Assembly: GCA_904063045.1 (NCBI GenBank)
Contig: CAJFCJ010000014.1
Span: forward strand, 186,001 to 250,000
Length of the DNA stretch: 64,000 nucleotides
Direction: 5' to 3'
From: Dimorphilus gyrociliatus
Lineage: Eukaryota; Annelida; Polychaeta; Dinophilidae
Notes under the pieces: model-generated
What the model was told of the DNA's origin: nothing
Seen by the model: the letters and a program-made list of their open reading frames with translations, nothing else
Database searches by the model: none
Program-made: the position numbers and the translations under genes
In this document: positions 45,210-56,500 of the stretch, piece by piece
Layout: the number at the start of each line of letters is the position of its first letter
How positions within the stretch are numbered: the first letter of the stretch is position 1

Positions 45210-45361
45210 GACAGATGAATCTTGGGTTCATCTCCATAACCTATAAACACACATCATCTCCACCTGAAAAAATGACTAAATCATCTGAAAAACTGATGTG
45301 TACAGTTTTCTAGGACTGTTCAGGATTAATCCATGTTGAATTTATGGATTATTATTAAACA
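45210..45361 (+). pseudogene. Mariner transposase fragment truncated at the arm end
   Basis: Codons SSPPEKMTKSSEKLMCTVF and DCSGLIHVEFMDYY correspond to the mariner catalytic region (TVFWDSKGVIHIDF-type). The fragment stops abruptly at 45361, the inner end of the left arm. The mirror copy continues past the equivalent point. Confidence 0.75.
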
Positions 45362-45830
45362 AAATCTGAAAAATATAGGAAATTAGGAGAAATAGCGAAA
45401 TTAAGGGCAACAGATAGAGTTTTAGGAATGGCGCTATTGTCAGTTAGCAACATCTTGAAATACAAACAGCGGGAGCAGGACAATAGGGGTGGTTCAAGGA
45501 ATCTTTCAGACAGAGAGATAACCAGGATGAATAGGATTGTGAAGAACCTGAAAGACAACAACGAAAGGTGATAGCAGCAAAGATATTGAAGGAATTAGAA
45601 TTGAATATAAGCCTCAGAACAATTCAGAGGGAGCTGAAAAGGCAAAACTTCAAATACAAAAACTGAATCTGGCAAAGAACTGATCTCAACCCCAAAGATT
45701 GCAAATGGAGAAAAACATACTGTCTCCAATTTATCAGCAAAAATCTAGACTGTTTAATATTGGCTGTATTTACATTAAAACTTCGTCTCTTAGATATTAG
45801 TAAACTATTCTGTAGCATATTTTATTAGAA
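45362..45830 (+). pseudogene. Tc1-like transposase N-terminal remnant in the spacer
   Basis: The frame starts KYRKLGEIAKLRATDRVLGM and includes SLRTIQRELKRQNFKYKN, a Tc1-type helix-turn-helix end. It has TGA stops near 45570 and 45664. The downstream block TTAGATATTAGTAAACTATTC matches one in the left arm at 44763-44783, showing shared ancestry with the arm remnant at 44335-44806. Confidence 0.65.
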
Positions 45831-45951
45831 GGCTGATTGGCCAATAAGAGAAAAGCAGCCCGCAATGAAAAGGTTCAAAAGTTTAGATTAACTTTAATAC
45901 TATAATATTAAGAATAGCTTAACAGTGTGTTACCAGTCTGATATTTCAATT

Positions 45952-47504
45952 ATGAATTGTTTAGATTTTATGGTAATTACTTTGACAATTATCTATTCTT
46001 CTAAAGATGTTCAATCAGTGGTTTGTTGCGCAAAAGATTGCACTTATACAGACTGGTCTGAATGGTCAAAATGCGACGATCTATGCAGCGGGACACAAGA
46101 AAAGGAGCGGAGGAGAGAGATCAAAGCTAAGGCAGTTTGTGGTGGAAAAGACTGCAAAGAACGTTTAAGAGAGAAGAAGAATTGTAATTCTGAATGTATG
46201 TAAAAGTTGAGAAATGTCTGTAAAATTAAATTTATACGCTTACATTCAATTGTAGTTAGCTTTCCTTGTTGGCCTGGAAGACCAGCTTACTTTTGTAAAT
46301 GTTCCAAGGGATTTACGCAAGTGAACGGTAGATGTAAAATGATCAAGTCCGGTTAGTGATAGTTTACATATCTAATGATCCTATATTTTTAATAAATAAT
46401 ACTGTTTTTGCATAAACTATAGAAAGAACGACGGTAAAAGTCCACTCATTTATGTCTATTCTACGTTTAAGAGAGATGGATATTGTAGAACAACTGGACA
46501 AAAAAATCAATAATATTCAATACGTAAATGGCAATTTAATTGATATTACCTATAAATACAATCTAAGTATGAATCTAACTGTAAAAGAAACCAATCATTT
46601 TCTTATTGAAAGTGGTATATATTCTTATAAATTTGGCCTTGTTGACCTTCAAACATCAATGTATATTAAGAATGTTAATGGTAAGACTATATATATATTT
46701 ATCACCATCTCTTTTAATCTCTTACTAATTATTATAAAACAATTACAAAAGCAGATGAAATTCGTGCAAACGTTTCATTCCTTACTGACAATTGTTCAAC
46801 AAGAGTTTTCTCAAGAGATAATCCGTATTCTGGATATATAGTTTGTCAGAAGAGATATGCAAAACCGGAAATAATTCATGGTGAAAAGTAAATATATCAC
46901 TTTCGTATTTCGACTCTTTTATCATTTATTTATAATACTAAAACACAAAACTAGACTGTGTTTTCTGATAATATTGAAGCTGGGTGGAAAGTTAACCATA
47001 GACGCCGACTTACTACCTCCATCCAAGATTGTTGGTACTCATTCTTGCTATTTTGGACCTATTGAAGAATCAATTGAAAGGTGTATAACGTTTGACCTAC
47101 TCCCTCCAAAACATTGTTCAACTTTTAAAAAACAACCAATTAGTTGTCAAAAAGAACCGATAAAGATAAATTGCGACGACGTTAACGAATTAAAAACTCT
47201 CACAGTTTTATTCTCTGGTTGGAATGACACATTATCGATGATTAAAAGTTTTACGGCAAGTATCTACTCTCTACACGTAATTGAAGGTAATTACGAAAGA
47301 AAAGAGATAATAGATTCTATGGATTCGTATTCACCAAACGATACTGAAATGTCTTTAAAATTTTCGGATAATGGAGGATTTTTCGAAGTTGAACTACAAG
47401 CATTCGACAACGCTTTAAATGTGGAAAAGACCAGTAGACTTATTGAAATATTAAAAGATGGAAATGAATATAAATGTCATACATTTCTTCTAAAAAGTCT
47501 TTAA
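45952..47504 (+). CDS. Secreted TSP1/EGF-like extracellular protein
   Basis: Five exons fit in frame: 45952-46196, 46255-46351, 46424-46680, ~46753-46886 and ~46980-47504 (last two acceptors approximate). The protein starts with a signal peptide (FMVITLTIIYSS), then a thrombospondin type-1 repeat (YTDWSEWSKCDDLCSG) and an EGF-like piece (CKCSKGFTQVNGRC). The rest is an unrecognised extracellular region with Cys pairs, ending in a domain with LTVLFSGWNDTLSMIKSFTA. TSP1/EGF proteins are matrix or cell-surface adhesion molecules. An AATAAA at 47549 lies 45 bp after the stop, so the 3' end is probably complete. The gene is the only host-like gene in the spacer between the two arms. The start at 45952 is chosen over 45925 because it gives a tighter signal peptide. 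Confidence 0.75.
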
Positions 47505-47689
47505 GCAGTCTTAAGAAGATTTTTAAGTGTATTCAACTTAGAAAGACACAATAAATTGATAGATTCTAGATAGAATGATGAAATGACGACTCTAGTCCAA
47601 TGTCAAAAGTTAAAAGTATTAGGTATGATCTGAAATGATTTTTATTTATAGTTCTTAACTTATTTTGATAATTTTTTTATATTATATCT

Positions 47690-48289
47690 TATAGTCTACT
47701 CTAGAAAAATTAACTATTCTATTCCTTAATAGTCCCCCCCCCCCATTGTTTATACATGTCTGCCAGTTCGATGGAAGTAGATCTATCCTGTTCTGATAAG
47801 AGGAGGATGGTTTCCTCCTCAAACATTCCCTGATGTCTTTTTTGTAGCTCATCCAAATTTTTGTAATCAAATCCCCTGATATGATATTTCAGTTGTTCAA
47901 ATAGGTAAAAATCCGATAGGGCCATATCAGGGCTGTATGGGGGATGTGGACAGACAGACCATCCCTGATTTCTGATAAAATCTGTTGTGTACAGACTGGT
48001 ATGGGGTCTGGCATTACCATGCTGTAAAATAATCTGTTCCAGCCCTTATCCTATTTAGTCTCCTCCTTAGCCTCTTTAGGGTCTCCACATACTGAATAGA
48101 GTTGACTGTTTAATAATAATCCATAAATTCAACATGGATTAATCCTGAACAGTCCCAGAAAACTGTACACATCAGTTTTTCAGATGATTTAGTCATTTTT
48201 TCAGGTGGAGATGATGTGTGTTTGTAGGTTATGGAGATGAACCCAAGATTCATCTCAAGTTACTATTTTTTCTAAAGTAAATCGTGGAC
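47690..48289 (-). pseudogene. Mariner-like transposase remnant spanning the right arm's inner boundary
   Basis: Minus-strand pieces read, in order, the same PPEKMTKSSEKLMCTVF block as the left arm (48120-48240), then QILSEIRDGLSV, and SDFYLFEQLKYHIRG near 47890 (mariner SDFxLFxxLKxxLxG motif), ending about 47690. Homology to mariner is continuous across 48107, so this side preserves the original arrangement. Stops and frameshifts break it. A C10 run lies at 47734-47743. Confidence 0.75.
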
Positions 48290-48697
48290 TCTGTCATTTT
48301 GTACTTCAATCCCAATATTCCCTCAGCAGGGACATCTACCCTTCTATCTTGATGTACTGCTCTCTTAACTACATCATTGCTTGTCGCTATCATTGTCAGA
48401 TAGAAGCAACCTTCGATAGCTTCTAGGACCTTCTCCATTACTTCCTGCCAGAACCAAATCATCAACATAAAAACTTTGTACCACCTCATCGACCTCTTCA
48501 CCTGTCATATGGGGCAACAGGCTGAGCATCTTTCTCAGAGTTGCAGGCGCCATATATGGACTGCTCTTTGTCCTGAATACAAGCCTCGCCATGCTATATT
48601 CCACAAGCTTTTTGTCCCTCTTTGGTTGTTCGTGTTTCCAGAACAGTAGGCTAAAGTAAGGTAGATTGTCCAAATCCATATTCACCTGGTGGAACAT
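48290..48697 (-). pseudogene. BEL/Pao reverse-transcriptase fragment, right arm
   Basis: Mirror of 44808-45209: the same FYVDDLVLAG box and the same frameshift into MEKVLEAIEGCFYLTMIA. Only scattered substitutions separate the two copies. Confidence 0.8.
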
Positions 48698-48699
48698 GA

Positions 48700-49170
48700 C
48701 TAATAAAACAATAGCTATATTAGAATAGTTAACTAATATCTAGAAGATGGAGTTTTATATAAAATACAGCCTATATTAAGTTATATTCATTGAAAAGTAA
48801 ATGACAAGAAGATTGGAACACCTCAAATTTTTATAGGCAAAATATTAAAGATCTTTTTGTTTTTGAAAAAATATTATTTTTTTAAATTTTTTGGTGTTAA
48901 ATAATAGATTAAACTTGGAATTTTATAAAAATTTGTTTAAAAAGCCATTAGGCAATGAAGGAGCTGTAGTTTTTGGCATTTAATCTTCTCCTTATCCTTC
49001 AGACTTTAAATATGTCATCGGATGTTATCAACTCACAAACCAAGACTCCACCTTCCCCATACTTTTTGTCACCCTGAAGTCCTTTTTGCTATTATTAGTA
49101 CATGTCCTAACTCTTCCTGTTGCCCATAACTTTGCTATTTCTCTATATTTTCTATATTCTATATAGCAAA
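48700..49170. pseudogene. Tc1-like remnant, right arm
   Basis: Mirror of 44335-44806, with the same terminal block (CAAGAAGATTGGAACACCTC at 48803-48822). Non-coding now. Confidence 0.5.
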
Positions 49171-49293
49171 GAAGCCATTTTAACTGTTAATTAAAAGTTC
49201 GCCAAACAACATTTACGATGTCCACATTCTCCTGTTTGTTACTTTAGATAACCATGGAAAGGAATTTTCCAAAGATAACCACCGCAATGTATC

Positions 49294-49301
49294 TATATAT
49301 A
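49294..49301 (+). promoter_or_regulatory. TATA box of the right secreted-protein gene
   Basis: TATATATA 59 bp before the ATG. The same spacing is kept in the left arm. Transcription would begin near 49325-49330, giving a ~30-nt 5' UTR. Confidence 0.55.
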
Positions 49302-49359
49302 GGTCATTCTTTTTTAATTTTAAACGAAGAGGTGTGCACGGTCACAACTTTTTTACACC

Positions 49360-49923
49360 ATGCGTGGCTTGATCATCATACTTGGGTTCCTTTTATCATG
49401 TGTTTTTGGTGCGGGAGCATATAATGATGATAATACAAAGGATGTAGTCAATTTAAAACTAGGAATTTTAGAAGAGAAACTTAACGATTTTAAAAGGAAT
49501 TTATCGGTTATAGATCACTACTTAGTTGATGGATACAAAAACTTTGACAAGAAAGACTTTACATTCAATCTGGTTTCTTTGAAAAACACTTCACTTCTAC
49601 CTAAAAGCCCTGAAGAAGCCTTGCAGATAGCCCGCAAATTGATATCCCTTGGTAAAAAATTGGAAAAATTATGCAGACGCAAACAGTTGTTTCATGGAAA
49701 ACACAGAAAGTTTGTCGACCAACTCTGTGAAATACTAAAGAACAAGCTTTTTGGAATTTGGGCAATTGAAGTGGAGTTTTCTGATTCTACTAAGACAGTT
49801 GTTGATGATATACATTTACCAGAAAATAAATACGATCTGTTTCCTATGATGCTCGGTGACCAGTTGAATATTGTCAGACACCTTCTCCGTTTATTTAAAC
49901 GAAATATAAAAGTAGAAAACTAG
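49360..49923 (+). CDS. Novel secreted 187-aa protein, right arm copy
   Basis: The translation equals the left-arm copy at all 187 positions, while upstream bases differ at several sites (for example the ATG-to-ACG change that removes the longer start). Signal peptide, two mature cysteines and the helical, lysine-rich body are as described there. Position-specific points: an AATAAA at 49933-49938 lies 10 bp after the stop, and the 3' flank is a single copy. The two genes point toward the outer ends of the palindrome and away from the spacer gene. Either the duplication is very recent, or gene conversion between arms keeps the copies alike. No family could be named; possibilities include a secreted effector, carrier or developmental factor specific to this lineage. 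Confidence 0.82.
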   Translation: MRGLIIILGFLLSCVFGAGAYNDDNTKDVVNLKLGILEEKLNDFKRNLSVIDHYLVDGYKNFDKKDFTFNLVSLKNTSLLPKSPEEALQIARKLISLGKKLEKLCRRKQLFHGKHRKFVDQLCEILKNKLFGIWAIEVEFSDSTKTVVDDIHLPENKYDLFPMMLGDQLNIVRHLLRLFKRNIKVEN

Positions 49924-49932
49924 TTCAAATGA

Positions 49933-49938
49933 AATAAA
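49933..49938 (+). terminator. Poly-A signal of the secreted-protein gene
   Basis: AATAAA within AAATGAAATAAAATATAA, immediately after the stop; the equivalent is present in the left arm. Confidence 0.5.
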
Positions 49939-50045
49939 ATATAATAATTAATAATAATAATTATAATAATTCTTAGAAATGAAATATGATATTTTCATAC
50001 AATTATAAATCAACTATAATTAATACAATAAATTAATTTGTCTTT

Positions 50046-51298
50046 TAATAAACATTTCAAAATGAAGAGAAACACCGTCTAATAATTGTTTTTCTAGAGT
50101 TAATAGCTAAAAGCTAACAACACATGGTTCTGACGCAATATGTCGCCATGTTAGATACGGACAGGAGACCAGTCTTTGATGAGACTCGCACTACTATAAT
50201 GTTTATTGAGGTTTAATGTAATATATTTGGTGTGTTCGTGATATTGTAGACATTTTATATTCATAACTTTAATAGTGAATTTTTTTTTAATTATTTTGCT
50301 GTCATTAACATTTTCCTGATTCATGATATTAATCAAACGCACTGTCTACTCTTTTATATTTCGCCATGGCATCATGGCTTCAATGTATAACTTATGTATT
50401 TTTCTAGTTTTTCAATATGTGATCAAGAATCAGGACGATTGAAAACTCCACACGAATTGGATTCCATACTGTTGGACTGTAGCTTAACACGCAAGTCACA
50501 CATTGACATATCTTTTTATGATGAATAATAAATAATTACAGTTCATTTGTATTGATCTTGCAGGAATGGAAAAAGTGAGCAGAAATCGTGCACAAATGAT
50601 ATACAAGTATTAACAGGCTAAATTTTGAATTAAAATATAGTCAGGAGGAACAAGATTGCACGGTTACAGATAATTGGATTGTTAGCAATCCATTCTTTCC
50701 AAGAGAAAAAGCAACTGACACCAACCGCACCAGGAACGACCTACATTCATTTATCAAGCCAAGGCAAACTTTAACATCAATCAAAGATGAAGCAAAGAAA
50801 ACAGTAGGAAAAGAAGACTAAATACTTCTTAGACAATTTTCAGATTCACTTACCTTTTTAGACATTGAAGACTTGTATGTATCTGTGTTAGAGAAAGGCA
50901 GTCTCCTTTCATTTTGTCAGGCAAAATTAATATTTCAATGACATAGTCATAACTCATTGTACACAGACAATAACATTAATTCTACATATACTGCAATAGC
51001 AAAAGATTGTTTACCAGGTTAGTTGGGGTAATACAACAAAACAAAAGTATCCAGTACAATGATGTTATGGAAATGGTTACTAAAATAGAATGTAGCTGTC
51101 TACCTTGGTTCAGATCCTATACTCTATGTAATTGAAACGCTTATTCTTCAATTTACTCTTATACAATGTATTAACATTGCATTCTGGGGATTGTGGATCA
51201 CAGATCCAAAATCCTTGCCCCAAACACGCTTAAGTGGGTAAAGTTTCACATTTTATAAAAAAAAAATTTATAATAAGGGGTAACGACAATTATTTGCC
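50046..51298. other. Noncoding part of the right arm
   Basis: Mirror of 42001-43255. An open stretch of 73 codons at 50600-50821 (plus) reads with host-like codon use (DCTVTDNWIVSNPFFPREKA) and follows an acceptor-like TTGCAG near 50563. It could be a stranded last exon of a captured gene, but no partner exon is visible. The rest is AT-rich with no LTR recognised. Confidence 0.5.
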
Positions 51299-52887
51299 AT
51301 GGAAAAGAAAGTACAAAGCATGACCACAGCACAAAGACTGGAGACCATTAACAGATGCATGGGTCACACTAAGAGGGGCCTGGATGATGGAAGATATACT
51401 ACAGGACTTATCAAATTGAGATGTTTTATGGCAGAAAAATTGTTAGATGAATGGGATAAACTCTTTGTGGGTGATCTGGAGGACAGAGTGGCCGAGACAA
51501 GAAGGAAAATAAAAAAATGCCTGCCTATGGTTGAAGGAGGCTACTCACCAAGGACAGACGATCCACAAGGGAAGAACATTAATGGCAATGTGAAAAGGAG
51601 AATATTGAAGCAAATATAAATAATATTTATATTGGGGCAGCAAAGGGCCAAGCCAATAGCCATGGCTCGACACGGAGCAGCAGCTGTTCCAGCACAAGAG
51701 GGACATCTTCCTTAAAAAGGAACAGAAACAGTGCAGTAACTGCAGATGAGAGCGATGATGAAGACCTATCAATGATGCAAGTCGATACAGGCATGCCAAA
51801 GCATACAATGTCTGGCAAGCAATGCTGGACCACACAAAAAGATGCAAGTGCCTTTGATAGGATGGAAGATAGCATTGATGATGAAATAGAGGACACCCCA
51901 AAGAAGGAAGAATACCCACCTTTCAAAGACCTAACAGATTGGATGGTGAAAGGAGAAGAATGGTGGACTGACAAAAAGCAAGAAATAATGGATGAAATTG
52001 GCGAGGCCATGGAGTTGGAGAAGGAGAGATGAAATGAGGAAAGAGCCCAAGACCAAGCCATGGTAAAAAACAACCAGCAAATGCAAAGTGCAATGATAAG
52101 ATCCACTATAACCACTGCAGTGGATGAGGCCACAGAAAGGGAAAGAAAAAGACGTGAAGAAGAGAAAGCCCTGCATATGCACTTGGGCATCGAGTTACAA
52201 GAAGAGGTAGATAGATTCAGATCATCACCAAAGGATGGTTACAATGGTGCAATGAAATTCCTATGCTTAAAATATGGGGAAATAAAAACAAAATGTGGCG
52301 CAGCCTTTGCTAGGTTAGAAAAATTGGGCAGAGTGGCAGATGGTAACATTCGAAAACATGACAAACTAAGTCAAATACAGAAGGAGGTTTACAAGGATTA
52401 TAAAGATAGAAATGATCTAGGAAGTGAACAGTTGGAAGCAATCCAAGTCATGGCCAGCAAGTTCAACATGACCACACAACTAAGAGCAAGATGGAAGGAT
52501 GAGCAGTTAACAGCTGAATCAAAACTCACAGTGAACAACATGGCAAGGTTCGTGCAAGCCCAAAGCTGTGGGCTAAAAAATGTAATTATCGAGCAGCAAG
52601 CAATGACAACTGACAGCCTTGGGGAAGGGCAACGAAAAAGAAAGGGAATAGATTGTTATGTATGTGGGAAGCCACACCCTTTAAGAAACTGCCCACAATT
52701 CATAATGATGAGCATCAAAGACCATAGCAAAGCAGTTAGAAGGTTGAACTTATGTGAAAACTGTATGGCAAGTAGCCATAACACATCTGACTGTTGGAGA
52801 CCAGGATGTAGGACATGTAAAACCAGAAAAAGAGCAACATGCTGCATCAGTGTGAAAAAAGAAATGGCAGTAAAAAGAAAATACTGA
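51299..52887 (+). pseudogene. BEL-1 gag, right arm copy (nonsense mutation)
   Basis: 51299-51619 encodes the N-terminal 106 aa; the main frame runs from about 51620 to 52887. A CGA-to-TGA change at 52030-52032, after KEKER-type sequence, splits it into 51772-52032 and 52060-52887. The left arm has CGA there. The zinc-knuckle region (CYVCGKPHPLRNCPQF) is intact. The frameshift near 51600 is shared with the left arm. The mutation arose after the arms separated. Confidence 0.85.
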
Positions 52888-53006
52888 TGATGAAAACCCC
52901 AATAATTGAAAGAGAGAATGGGATGACAGCATTAAGGGTGGAAACTGAGAATGGAAACCTCATTGCAATTCAAGACACTGGAGCCGATATGATGATAATT
53001 ACAATT

Positions 53007-53180
53007 ACTACGCAATAGGAGACATTAAAGCAATGTTTCATCAAGCGAACCTTGAAGTCCCTGATGAACAATACTTTGGACTACTATATTGGAAGCAAGG
53101 GAGCCAAAAAATCGACAGTAACCTAGAAGAATACAGAATGACAAGGCATGTGTTTGGGGCTAAAGATAGCCCATATGTGG
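53007..53180 (+). pseudogene. BEL-1 RT fragment inside the mosaic
   Basis: Matches 58494-58670 (IKAMFHQANLEVPDEQYFG; RHVFGAKDSPYVV). It breaks off at GTGGTC, where the next piece begins with ACAACAG. Confidence 0.8.
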
Positions 53181-53537
53181 TCACAACAGTAATTCAAACA
53201 TTAAGGGCTGCTTGGGACAGCCCTCAAAGAACTATCCTCAAGTTGTATGGAAGCATTGAGTGTTCAAAATTCAAGGAAGATTTTAATCAGGCATGTCATG
53301 CTTATGGCTGGGTTGGTGAAGATGTTGTGAAAGCAAATCTTTTTGATTATTTAACTGGTCCTACAAGGGATTTGGTATTGGCTCTTGATGGAGAGCATAC
53401 TGTAGAGGAAATATGGAAACCCTCCATGACAAATTTGATCTTGATTCTATGGAGTATCAAGAGAAACTGTTTAGTTTAAAGCAAATGAATGGAGAAAGTG
53501 TGGTTCAGTTTGTTAACAGAGCAAAGAAATTGATAAA
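53181..53537 (+). pseudogene. Gypsy-like gag fragment inside the mosaic
   Basis: Same sequence as the minus-strand gag at 37190-37540 (YGSIECSKFKEDFNQACHA; GPTRDLVLALDGEHT), including the same frame break after IWKPSMT. Ends at AAATTGATAAA, where BEL-2 gag starts. Confidence 0.75.
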
Positions 53538-56500
53538 CCGCATCTCTTGAGAAATTGCCCACAATTCAAGAGAATGGATACAGAGGGTCGTAACAGGCTT
53601 GTGAAAAAATTGGGACTTTGTGATAATTGTATGACGAACAGCCATAACGTAGCCGAATGCTGGAAATTGAAATGTAGGACATGCGGGGCAGCAAAAAGTT
53701 ACTTGCTGCATCATTGTCAAAAGAAGGTCGCCCCAAAGGTCATGATGGTAAAGGCCCCGAGAATCGAGAAAGAGCATGGGATGACTGCATTGGAACTGCC
53801 TGCCAAAAAGGGTAACCTAGTAATAATACAGGATACTGGAGCGGACATGTCAATCATCACGGAGAAAGCAGCAAAAAGAATAAATGCGAGGCCTATAGAG
53901 ATAGTGGAAATCGAACTCGCAATGATGGGGAGAGTAGAGAAACACAAGGCTATGAGGTATGAGTTTGAAATCAAGGGAAGATGCCTGGAAGCTTTAGAAT
54001 ACCCGGAGATCGCCTTAATAAGCCAAAATGCTATAACGACAGAGGAACGAAAGAGATGGCCATATTTAAAGGACATCCCCATCCCGCAACTGGAACGCAG
54101 ACAAGTAGACCTGCTGTTAGGATGCGACTATGCAGACTTGATCGCACCCAGGACAATATTGGAAGGAGATGTGAATGAGCCAATTGCCATGCTTTCAAAA
54201 CTAGGATGGTCAATAACAGGACGGAAATTAGAAAAAGGGAGGCAGGCGAAAGTATCTTTGATATTAAAGGGGGATAGCTCAAAGGAACAAAAGCTAACTC
54301 TAAGGGATGAAGAATGGGTAGAAAAGTTGGATAAGAACATATCCTTCAAAGATGGAAAGGTATACGCCCCCATTCTGTTTAATGGTGATGAGAAGGAGCT
54401 GCGGTGTAACAGATATATGGCATACAAAAGGTTGGAGGGCCTACAAGAAAGGTTCACAAGAGATAAACAGTATGAGGAACAATATGATGAAGGCATCATG
54501 GACTATATAAACAAGGGTTACGCAAGAAGAAAGGGAGAAAAGGACATAATAAAATGGTTCATACCACATCACGGCGTAGCGAATCCGAATAAGAAAGGAT
54601 TGCGAATAGTATATGATTGAGCAGCAAAATACTATGGGCGGAGCGTTAATGATACAATATCAACAGGCGGGAGGTTAGTGGGAGACATACCTTCAACATT
54701 GACAAATTGGAGGAGTGGGAAGCACTATCTAATAGGAGACATAAAAGCGATGTTCCACCAAGTAAACCTTAAAGAAGTGGACCAACTGTACTTTGGTCTA
54801 CTTTACTGGCCCCCTGGAAAGCCAAAGTCAAGAGGCAATATAGTAGAGTATCTCATGACAAGACATGTATTTGGGGCAAAAGATAGTCCTTACGTAGTAT
54901 CAGCAACCCTGAGAAAGGTGTTGAAGGCCTCTCACTTGTCAAGAGAGGAGAGGGAAGAGATAACAAGAAGTTTTTATGTGGACGACCTTATATTGGCATC
55001 CAATGACGAAGATTACCTAAGGGAAGTGTTAGGGAAGGTGTTGAAGGCTCTCGATAGCTACTTCACGCTTACGAAGCTGGCGACGAACTCGATAGAAATT
55101 AGAAAGACCATCCCACCTGAAAGGAGAATTTATGATTACCCAGAAAAGGTGTTGGGCATTAAATATGAAGGAAAAGAGGATAAACTGTATTGGATAATAC
55201 AAAAGAAGACATTAGAGCTCAAGGCTACTTGGAGAGACATGTTAGGGGCAGTGGCAAGCATTTATGATCCCCTTGGATTAATAAACATTGTGACGAGCAA
55301 ATTAAGGCTCACATTTTCACAACTCAGCAAAGGCATGAGCCATTGGAAAGAGGAAATACCAGAAGAGAAGAGAAGAGACTGGAACACAATCGTAGCCAGG
55401 TTGCCTAGACAATTAAATATAGCTCGCTACGCCGGGAGCTCCAAAGGGTACCACATCTATACGGACGCCTCAGATACAACGTTGGGAGTTGCAATCTACT
55501 CATATGCTAATGGAACCGAAATGATAATGAGGTCAAAGGCCTTGATGGTTAGACCAGCCATGAAAACAACACCAAGGCGTGAGCTGGCTGCAGCATTACA
55601 AGGGGTGAGATTGGCACTGGAGGTGAGCAAAGGGGTGGCGAGAAGGCCTGCCCTATTTATGACAGACTCGGAAGTGGTACTGAGGTACATCAAGAATGAC
55701 GAAATCCCGATGGAAAAGTACGCACGAACAAGGGTGCTGGAGATATGGCAGTACACAGACCCAGATCAGTGGCACCATGTGAAGAGCGAAAATAACCCAG
55801 CAGATTGGTTAACTAAAATACCAGTAAAATTCAACCAGGAAAGGTATGACAAATGGGCAAAGAGAGAAATAACAATGACACAACAAGGACAGCCATGCAA
55901 GGTACTGTTGCTGAAAAAACCAGCCGATAATGAGCAGGACTTTGCAAAGTTCCTATCCCAGAGAGCGGGGAAGGAGCTGACCAATGTAAATGATGTCAAC
56001 CTGGAAGTAGAGAAAGCCATATGTGAAGCTCAAATGGAGATAGACCCAAAAAGACTGGCAAAATATGTGATAACAAGGGGACAGGACGGAATGAGAATCC
56101 AACTCAGACGACTGGGGAAGAAGGAGAGCTACCTTGAGAACCCTAGGATCTTGGATGGAAAGTCGACGATTGGAAAATTGATGGTGAAAAGGATTCATGA
56201 GGAAAACTGCCACGCCCCCCTGGCTAGAATGAGAGTAATCTTAAGAGAGAACCTATTGGGTACTGAATGAGGTAGCTACCATAAGACGAGTCATTGTGGA
56301 ATGTGATCAGTGCAGGAGGTATAGATCTACAATCCGTTATGAGAAAAGAGGCAACAAGCCGTACTCCTTTCAAATTGAAAATGACCTAGAAATATTTAAA
56401 TATATTGGCATCGACCATTTTGGCCCCTTTAAGCTCAAACAAGGCGGCAAGCTCTATGTATTGCTACTTATATGTCTGCAGAGTAAAACTGTACGGCTGG

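Larger units (their letters stand above)
37783..45361. repeat. Left arm of giant inverted duplication
   Basis: The reverse complement of 37783-45361 matches 48107-60257 base for base over long stretches, apart from a few differences. The right arm has an extra 4.6 kb (52929-57551) and an extra ~37 bp near 48252-48290. The left arm has an extra 205-bp tandem unit (43256-43665), a 10-bp deletion in RT (near 39212) and a ~105-bp deletion in RT (near 39480). Outer homology ends at 37783/60257 and inner homology at 45361/48107. Contents, outer to inner: BEL-1 pol and gag (minus strand), noncoding DNA, the secreted-protein gene, a Tc1 remnant, a BEL RT fragment and a mariner fragment. Confidence 0.92.

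Noticed and set aside
47734-47743. C10 homopolymer as a regulatory element
   Set aside because: Lies in a decayed mariner remnant; likely slippage or a sequencing artefact.
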